Shown here piece by piece: positions 58,625 to 64,000 of a stretch of DNA of 64,000 nucleotides. Positions within the stretch are counted from its first letter, which is position 1. Every line of letters begins with the position of its first letter. Source of the stretch: CADEDV01 sp964412375 (lineage in GTDB: Bacteria > Bacteroidota > Bacteroidia > Chitinophagales > Chitinophagaceae); the NCBI GenBank assembly GCA_964412375.1, contig CAYPOD010000001.1:1-64000 (forward strand), in the 5' to 3' direction. The notes under the pieces are model-generated. The model saw only the letters and a list, made by a program, of their open reading frames with translations. It made no database searches and was not told the origin of the DNA. The position numbers were made by a program, and so were the translations under genes.

Positions 58625-59611
58625 TTACGCCAACTGATGTTTTTTATTTTGCAGGATATTTGATGTGGTCCAATCCACTTTCTGCTCAAAATTATGTTTT
58701 CGTTCGGAACAATCGGTTTTTTCACAAATGCGGCAGGAAAAAGGCAGGCAACCATCTGAATGAACAAACAGTTCCACTGATTCGCCAAATTTATCTCTTA
58801 CCAGGGCCGAAAGAAAGTCAATTTCCCGGTGTGCTTCATGCACATTCAGGTACCAGGGTACAGTCAGGTGGCAATCCAAATGCAGCACACTGCCATATTT
58901 TATTACCCGCAGGTTATGCAGGTCCACCCAGTTTTCGCGGCGGTTTTGATTCAGCAGTTTCACCATTTCACCCAACAGTTTCTTATCTGCCTCATCCATG
59001 ATACCAGCTACCGAACTGCGGATGATCTTATACCCGGTGAACATGATAAAAAATCCAAAACCGATTGCCACCACACTGTCTATCCACCCATAACCCGTAA
59101 AATATAACAATAACAAACCGGCGATGATTCCGAGTGTTGACCATGTGTCTGATTGCAGGTGTTTCCCGCTGGCAATTAAAGCGGCAGAGTTATTCCTTTT
59201 CCCGGTTTGCAGGCAAAAGTAACCCATGATAAAATTGGCGGCTGCCGTAAAACCCACCAGTATCATCCCGTAATCAATTTTTTGCAATGGCACGGGATGC
59301 AACAACTGCTGGATGGCCTTATATAAAATTATTGTTCCTGCTGAGCCGATAAGCGTTCCTTCGATTGCCGCAGAAAGAAATTCAGCTTTACCGTGTCCAT
59401 ACGGATGATCGGCATCCCTGGGTTTGGCGGCAATATGCAGGCTATACAATCCGATGAAACCTGCAGCAACGTTAACAATACTTTCGAGTGCATCTGTAAG
59501 AATAGAAACTGATCGTGTTGAATAATATGCAATGATCTTAACAACCAGCAACAGGACGGAAATGCCGGCCACCCACTTCTGGACTGATAGGTTTTGCTGT
59601 TGTTGTTTCAA
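58625..59611 (-). CDS. cation diffusion facilitator family transporter
   Basis: A 328-residue CDF metal efflux protein of six membrane segments, with DADHPYGHGKAEFL in the loop and the second-site HLQSDTWST. The cytoplasmic C-terminal domain ends in an unusual cysteine-rich tail (SDGCLPFSCRICEKTDCSE) that could bind metal. The only start available is a TTG (59611), as an in-frame stop lies a few codons upstream. First site in segment 2 reads LTDALESIVN. Metal is not clear from sequence; zinc, iron or manganese are the usual ones. Six bases after the lipoprotein gene. Confidence 0.9.
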   Translation of the reverse strand: MKQQQQNLSVQKWVAGISVLLLVVKIIAYYSTRSVSILTDALESIVNVAAGFIGLYSLHIAAKPRDADHPYGHGKAEFLSAAIEGTLIGSAGTIILYKAIQQLLHPVPLQKIDYGMILVGFTAAANFIMGYFCLQTGKRNNSAALIASGKHLQSDTWSTLGIIAGLLLLYFTGYGWIDSVVAIGFGFFIMFTGYKIIRSSVAGIMDEADKKLLGEMVKLLNQNRRENWVDLHNLRVIKYGSVLHLDCHLTVPWYLNVHEAHREIDFLSALVRDKFGESVELFVHSDGCLPFSCRICEKTDCSERKHNFEQKVDWTTSNILQNKKHQLA

Positions 59612-59617
59612 AATGAG

Positions 59618-60352
59618 TTATTCAAAGTGTTCTATCGCATGTTTCAGCCATTGTTTTCGGGCAAAACTTAAAAACGAAGCCGGCGCATTGGCAAATGCCA
59701 GGTCTGATTTGTAACGGCCATATCGCTGGTACATTCTTTCTAATTCATCTTCGGATGCAGTGAGTTGTTCAAGACTGGCATCATTTTCCGTAACCGTAAA
59801 TTCACCATTGCTTCCGTCAAAAATCCACATATTTCCCTGCAGGGAATAGGCTGTTGTATCCTCATGCATCAGTAATATCATTTCAGCCGGTGAAACATCA
59901 CTACGACAGGCCAGTTTGTATAAAACTGTTGTTTCAGCAATACCGTTGCTGTCAAGGTCGGTGATACTGATGGCATTTTTAATAAATTCAACTGTAAGAT
60001 CAAAAGGACAAGCTTTCTCACCGTCCTCTTTCTTCCATAGCAAAGTATATTTTCCATCTTTCTTAAGGTAATGAAAAATATAGAGGGCGGCTGTTGCTCC
60101 TTCCTCTTCCTCATCTTCTTCATTCATTTCTTTACCGGTATAAGGCGACAAAACAGCGGTAAGCAAAACATGTTCGCCAGACCGGTCAATCCATTGCCAT
60201 GCCTCATGCAGGTTACCCGGAAAGTTGATGCCGGCCGGTATCTGCTCTTTTGAAAGTTTTTCTGGTGATAGTGCTGTGTATTTATCTGTACCCGTACCCT
60301 GGTTATTGCAGGCAATGAATACAACAGCAAAAAGAAAAATGCAGTATTTCAT
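59618..60352 (-). CDS. lipoprotein of unknown function
   Basis: A 244-residue lipoprotein; the ATG at 60352 is used rather than GTG six bases upstream. The lipobox is FIAC. A Glu/Asp-rich stretch (MNEEDEEEEGA) is near residues 77-88. The pattern ITDLDSNGIAETTVLYKLACRSDVSPAEMILLMHE resembles, from memory, a Bacteroidota family named after M949_RS01915 (surface polysaccharide biosynthesis), but I am not sure. It is 28 bp after the LptF/G gene. Confidence 0.7.
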   Translation of the reverse strand: MKYCIFLFAVVFIACNNQGTGTDKYTALSPEKLSKEQIPAGINFPGNLHEAWQWIDRSGEHVLLTAVLSPYTGKEMNEEDEEEEGATAALYIFHYLKKDGKYTLLWKKEDGEKACPFDLTVEFIKNAISITDLDSNGIAETTVLYKLACRSDVSPAEMILLMHEDTTAYSLQGNMWIFDGSNGEFTVTENDASLEQLTASEDELERMYQRYGRYKSDLAFANAPASFLSFARKQWLKHAIEHFE

Positions 60353-60386
60353 CAGCACTTATTTGCAGCCGAAAATACAGAAATAA

Positions 60387-61829
60387 TCAGCCCGCCTTTT
60401 TGAAAATACGGCGGAAGTTGCGGGCAATCCTGTAATAAAACTCCTTATTAAATAATTGAGAGTCATGCATGGCTTTATAAGTAAGAAAAAGACCAACAGG
60501 AACCAGTACAAAAAAAGACAACCACATACCGGTAAATGGAGTAAGACTGTCCCGCTTAGCCAGTTTTTCACCAGATGTGGAAGAAAAATAAAAGAGCATG
60601 AAAAAAGCTATGGCAAAGATCATGGGAGTACCTAAGCCACCTTTGCGGATGATGGATCCCAACGGCGCTCCGATCAGAAAAAGTACGAGACACGCAACAG
60701 AGAGGGAAATTTTCCGGTGCCATTCGATCTGGTGCCTGCGCAGGTTGTTGCCCCTTTCCTTCATTGTTCCCATAACCGACTCAAGGCTCATCCGGGCATT
60801 ACTGACTTGTTCCGATATACGGTCTGCAGCCATGATCCTGGCCGGATCCCGCAAAAGTTCGCTAAAACTTTTTGCGGTAAGTATGGCGCCTGAATCAGGA
60901 GCAGTCCATGCCGACCAGGTACTGTCTTTGTACCTGGAAAAAGCAAATGGATAGAAAATGCTTTCCTCCTGTTGTTTGCGGATCCGTTCATCTTCTTTTT
61001 TCAATGAATCAATGGTCATATCGAGTTGCCGCATGCTCATGACTTTAGAGCTGTTGCGGTTCAGGCTGTCAGGTGTTCGGTTCACCAGTCCAAATGAACT
61101 AAGGTCAAACTGCTTCCTGTATTCCTTAAATCCCATGCGGATAAAATCCGTACCTGCTCCGCCGGTATTATCACCCTTTTCCTGGTAGCGCCACCCGTCC
61201 TGCAGGTTGAATTCAAGGTATCTTTTGTCTGCAGAAACCCTCATCACACCTCTTTTTGCAATAATGAAATTGTCCTGCAAAGGATTGTTTTGTTCATAAA
61301 TGATTACATCCCGGATGATCGTATCATTGGCTTCTTTTTTTCCGATCTTAATAGAAAACCCGTGTATACGGTCATAAAAAATGCCTTCTTTCAGATCAAA
61401 CGCCGGCTTGGCAGAAACAATATCTCCCAGCATTGTTTTTGACTTGAGGTTAGCTACCGGAATAATATTATTAGAAAAGAGAAATGCTATTCCGCTGACG
61501 AATATTGTAATGATGAAAACCGGCCGCATAAACCGAAGCAGGGAAATACCGGCAGATTTGACAGCCACCAGTTCAAAACTTTCTCCCAGATTTCCAAATG
61601 TCATCAGCGAAGAGAGCAGGATGGCCAGCGGTAGTGCCAATGGCACCAGGGCTGCACTCTGGTACCAGATAAATTCAAGAATGATGGGTATGCCAATTCC
61701 CTTGCCAACAAATTCATCAATATACAACCAGAAGAACTGCATCACCAGCACCAGCAATGTAATAAAGAAGGTGGCAATAAAAGGCCCGATGAAGGCCCGG
61801 ATGATGAGTTTATCTAATTTTTTGAACAC
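60387..61829 (-). CDS. LptF/LptG-family permease
   Basis: A 480-residue permease of the YjgP/YjgQ family, which with LptB moves lipopolysaccharide from the inner membrane. Start is GTG at 61829, since a stop codon precedes it directly in frame. N-terminal membrane segments (FIGPFIATFFITLLVLVMQFFW and the next two), a periplasmic beta-jellyroll in the middle and three C-terminal segments (VACLVLFLIGAPLGSIIRKGG). Longer than E. coli LptF/G because of a charged insertion at about 265-330. First gene of a long minus-strand run down to rrf2. Confidence 0.92.
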   Translation of the reverse strand: MFKKLDKLIIRAFIGPFIATFFITLLVLVMQFFWLYIDEFVGKGIGIPIILEFIWYQSAALVPLALPLAILLSSLMTFGNLGESFELVAVKSAGISLLRFMRPVFIITIFVSGIAFLFSNNIIPVANLKSKTMLGDIVSAKPAFDLKEGIFYDRIHGFSIKIGKKEANDTIIRDVIIYEQNNPLQDNFIIAKRGVMRVSADKRYLEFNLQDGWRYQEKGDNTGGAGTDFIRMGFKEYRKQFDLSSFGLVNRTPDSLNRNSSKVMSMRQLDMTIDSLKKEDERIRKQQEESIFYPFAFSRYKDSTWSAWTAPDSGAILTAKSFSELLRDPARIMAADRISEQVSNARMSLESVMGTMKERGNNLRRHQIEWHRKISLSVACLVLFLIGAPLGSIIRKGGLGTPMIFAIAFFMLFYFSSTSGEKLAKRDSLTPFTGMWLSFFVLVPVGLFLTYKAMHDSQLFNKEFYYRIARNFRRIFKKAG

Positions 61830-61841
61830 TTATCTTTAAAT

Positions 61842-62453
61842 ATGGATACAGCAAAAATACGGCTTTCGCCAAAGGAGATGGAATTGGTGAATAATGCTGA
61901 ATGGATTTTAACCAAAAATGCAATCATGCAAAAAGCCCGGGAGTTGCTGGAAGCTGTTTGTTTCATGCAACAGGAAATATTAAAACAAACCCCGCATCGC
62001 ATACCTCCAAAAGCGTTGCAACCTGCGCCCAAGATTTCAAAAGGAGAAAATTATCGTGGCCTGCCTTACCTGGTGCTTGACCATCCCCGTTGTTTTGACA
62101 AAGATGATATTCTGGCCATCCGCACTTTTTTCTGGTGGGGACACTTTTTCAGTACCAGCATTCATCTATCGGGTATGTATAAAGAAATTTTTCAACAGCA
62201 TATCATCAATGCCCGCCAGGAGATGGCAGCACTTGATTTTTATGTATGCATTAATGATGATCCCTGGCAGCATCATTTTGAAAACGAAAACTACAGGCCC
62301 ATACGGGGAATGACACAGGATGATTATGACAGGGAAATAACCAACCGGTCATTTATAAAACTGTCAAAAAAAATACCACTGTCTGCATGGGATAATGCAA
62401 CGAGCCTGCTGGTGGCAGATTTCAATTACTTCTTAGCGTTGTTGGCTGATTAA
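61842..62453 (+). CDS. conserved-looking hypothetical protein
   Basis: A 203-residue soluble protein that I do not recognise. It is mostly helical, with a His/Trp/Phe-rich middle (RTFFWWGHFFSTSIHL) and a C-terminal FIKLSKKIPLSAWDNATSLLVADFNYFLALL. Divergent from the LptF/G gene with only 12 bp between the start codons, so each promoter must lie inside the other gene. A TATCTTTA (one mismatch to TAnnTTTG) lies three bases before this ATG. Its stop abuts the convergent START-domain gene. Confidence 0.75.
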   Translation: MDTAKIRLSPKEMELVNNAEWILTKNAIMQKARELLEAVCFMQQEILKQTPHRIPPKALQPAPKISKGENYRGLPYLVLDHPRCFDKDDILAIRTFFWWGHFFSTSIHLSGMYKEIFQQHIINARQEMAALDFYVCINDDPWQHHFENENYRPIRGMTQDDYDREITNRSFIKLSKKIPLSAWDNATSLLVADFNYFLALLAD

Positions 62454-62831
62454 TTAATTGCCGAGGCGGTGAAAGAGATCCTTTACCTGGTGATCCCAGA
62501 GCAGGCTTTGATCCTTGATCTCTTTTTTCTCTGCAAAATCTTTTATCACCAGGATGGTCTGGTTGGTGATTTCGGATTTTTCGATGCTGAATTCAAAATA
62601 CTCTTCTTTGGGAGCATGTTGCCAGCGAAATCGTATAAACTTATCCTGTTCGCTTTCCAGCAGGTCTGCCTTGTCAAATGACCCATTCCAGCCAAAATAA
62701 TAAACGCCGTCTCTTTCATCAACTTTTTCCGCAAACCATTCACCCAGGCCGGCAGGGGTGGATAAAAATTCATATAAAATGGACGGAGAACAACGAACGG
62801 GGAACTCCAACGTATATAGCTGCTTGCTCAT
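62454..62831 (-). CDS. START-like / AHSA1-type domain protein
   Basis: A 125-residue single-domain protein of the START-like fold. The opening LEFPVRCSPSILYEFLSTPAGLGEWFAEKVD (SPSILYEFLSTPxGLxxWFAxxV) is typical of a Bacteroidota START-like family, followed by FIRFRWQH and the final WDHQVKDLFHRLGN. Such proteins bind hydrophobic ligands, but none is known here. Convergent with the hypothetical gene at 61842. Confidence 0.85.
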   Translation of the reverse strand: MSKQLYTLEFPVRCSPSILYEFLSTPAGLGEWFAEKVDERDGVYYFGWNGSFDKADLLESEQDKFIRFRWQHAPKEEYFEFSIEKSEITNQTILVIKDFAEKKEIKDQSLLWDHQVKDLFHRLGN

Positions 62832-63144
62832 CTCTTCATATTAAATAAGATCATAGCGACCGATGCAATAATAAAAAATAAATGATTCCGCCAAACTTTT
62901 TTGCAGTTTATTTTTCTCTTTTACGGTCTTTATAAGGGTTTTGAAAAATAAAATCAACCGGGCGGCGTTAAAGTAAAACCAAAATTATTTTTGGCATATA
63001 TTAACCAAATACTTAAATTGCCTTGAAGTTCAATATGTTCTGAGCTACAAGAGAAACCGTGGTGGGTATTTTTCGAGTCCGAGCTGACCAAACAATTATT
63101 CCTAAACCCTTAAAATACACCATTCTAAAGCCATACCTATGAGC
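62832..63144. other. intergenic region upstream of rpoD
   Basis: No gene is visible in 313 bp. A TATTTTTG (exact TAnnTTTG) at 62986-62993 on the plus strand is the best candidate for an rpoD promoter element, although a TTTG at the right distance is lacking; it would give a leader of about 145 bases. Confidence 0.45.
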
Positions 63145-64000
63145 ATGAGACAGTTGAAGATCACGAAGTCGATTACGAATCGTGAATCTCAAAGTTTAGA
63201 AAAGTACCTCCAGGAGATCGGCAAAGTCGAACTCATTACCCCCGAAGAGGAGGTCAAGTTAGCAACCCTTATCAAGCAAGGCTGCCAGAAGTCACTCGAC
63301 AGGCTGACCAAGGCCAATCTGCGTTTTGTGGTATCTGTTGCAAAACAGTATCAGAACCAGGGCTTGTCCTTACCCGACCTGATCAATGAGGGCAACCTCG
63401 GTTTGATCAAAGCCGCACAGCGTTTTGATGAAACCCGTGGTTTTAAATTCATTTCCTACGCTGTTTGGTGGATCCGCCAGAGCATCTTGCAGGCATTGGC
63501 CGAGCAATCAAGGATCGTTCGCCTTCCACTGAATAAAGTGGGGCTGACCAACCGCATTCAGAAAGCTTTTTCTCAATTAGAGCAGCAGTTTGAAAGAGAG
63601 CCATCGGCTGAAGAACTCGCCGAAGTGCTGGAAATGGACCTGGAAGAAGTTGCCTCCACACTTGGCATCAATGCCCGCCATGTCAGTATGGATTCACCAC
63701 TATCTGAAGGGGAGGAAAACACACTTATAGATGTGCTGGAAAATCCGAATGCGGAAAAAACAGATGCAGAGCTTGATCATAACGAGTCACTGAAAACCGA
63801 AATTGACCGCAGCCTGAAAACGCTGACGGAAAGACAAAAAGAAGTGATCTGTTATTTCTTCGGTATTGGCGTTGACCATCCCATGAGCCTTGAGGACATA
63901 GGTGAAAAATTTAACCTGACAAGGGAAAGGGTTCGCCAGATCAAAGACAAAGCCATCACAAAACTTAAAACCAACACCCGGACAAGAATCCTGAGAACTT
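63145..64000 (+). CDS. rpoD: primary sigma factor RpoD (cut at the right edge, nearly complete)
   Basis: At least 285 residues of the Bacteroidota primary sigma factor. I use the ATG at 63145 (MRQLKITKSITNRE); another ATG six bases upstream is possible. Region 1.2 (LEKYLQEIGKVELITPEEEV), region 2 (LINEGNLGLIKAAQRFDETRGFKFISYAVWWIRQSIL), region 3 and the region 4 HTH (SLEDIGEKFNLTRERVRQIKDKAITKL) are present. The sequence runs off at about the last few residues. There is no region 1.1, as is normal in this phylum. It reads the TTTG / TAnnTTTG promoters seen elsewhere in the window. Confidence 0.95.
   Translation, partial: MRQLKITKSITNRESQSLEKYLQEIGKVELITPEEEVKLATLIKQGCQKSLDRLTKANLRFVVSVAKQYQNQGLSLPDLINEGNLGLIKAAQRFDETRGFKFISYAVWWIRQSILQALAEQSRIVRLPLNKVGLTNRIQKAFSQLEQQFEREPSAEELAEVLEMDLEEVASTLGINARHVSMDSPLSEGEENTLIDVLENPNAEKTDAELDHNESLKTEIDRSLKTLTERQKEVICYFFGIGVDHPMSLEDIGEKFNLTRERVRQIKDKAITKLKTNTRTRILRT

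Noticed and set aside
1..64000. CRISPR array, rRNA or tRNA genes
   Set aside because: No regularly spaced repeat-spacer array, no tRNA cloverleaf and no rRNA sequence were noticed on either strand. The repeated words found are short intergenic palindromes.

Overview
The window looks like a chromosomal scaffold from a member of the Bacteroidota, most likely the Chitinophagaceae or a close relative. The signs are a SusC/SusD pair, an ExbB-ExbD-ExbD-TonB set, a short Bacteroidota-type primary sigma factor at the right edge, a 13-gene Nuo complex with a short NuoG, and exact TAnnTTTG promoter elements before several genes. Two runs of exactly 100 N mark scaffold joins. The one inside susC is flanked by identical 55-bp sequences, so it is an artefact rather than missing DNA. 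The one inside a thiolase gene is a real gap.

Layout, left to right. (1) 1-2.9 kb: the end of an integrated element (hypothetical genes, tyrosine recombinase, excisionase-like HTH protein) lying against the 3' end of mnmE. (2) 2.9-9 kb: mnmE, tonB-exbD-exbD-exbB and an ABC permease. (3) 9-23.7 kb: the nuoA-N operon on the minus strand, with two envelope-type genes (NlpE-like lipoprotein, NTF2-like protein) inserted between nuoE and nuoF and several families of short palindromic repeats in its gaps. (4) 23.8-26.8 kb: a TPR protein, a PstS-like binding protein and a small membrane protein. (5) 27.1-32.6 kb, plus strand: phosphatase, hisS, DUF4836 lipoprotein and a small ABC transporter with a degenerate ATPase. 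(6) 32.6-39.3 kb: susD, susC, a small secreted protein and a thiolase. (7) 39.4-43.7 kb: rlmN, two LTxxQ-type secreted proteins and two pseudouridine synthases. (8) 43.9-58.6 kb: a large sulfur and siroheme locus. (9) 58.6-64 kb: metal efflux, a lipoprotein, LptF/G, two small genes and rpoD.

The most interesting part is region 8. It encodes sulfate activation (cysD, cysN), APS reduction (cysH), a siroheme sulfite reductase and O-succinylhomoserine sulfhydrylase (metZ). It also encodes every step that builds siroheme from glycine and succinyl-CoA: a Shemin-type 5-aminolevulinate synthase, HemB, a HemC-HemD fusion, uroporphyrinogen-III methyltransferase, and a precorrin-2 dehydrogenase/ferrochelatase fused to a TSUP anion transporter. 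The early tetrapyrrole genes stop exactly at uroporphyrinogen III, which suggests a supply line dedicated to siroheme. A shared element, TAGTCTA-N7-AGTAGG, in one orientation relative to the genes, precedes the hemA operon, the sulfite reductase gene and cysD. A related perfect palindrome precedes peroxiredoxin-cysH and lies next to a gene for a four-cysteine Rrf2 regulator, which is the obvious candidate for the controlling protein. The sulfite reductase also carries a C-terminal HEPN-like domain and an in-frame palindromic repeat.

All functional calls come from reading motifs and family features; no database search was run. No tRNA, rRNA or CRISPR array was seen.
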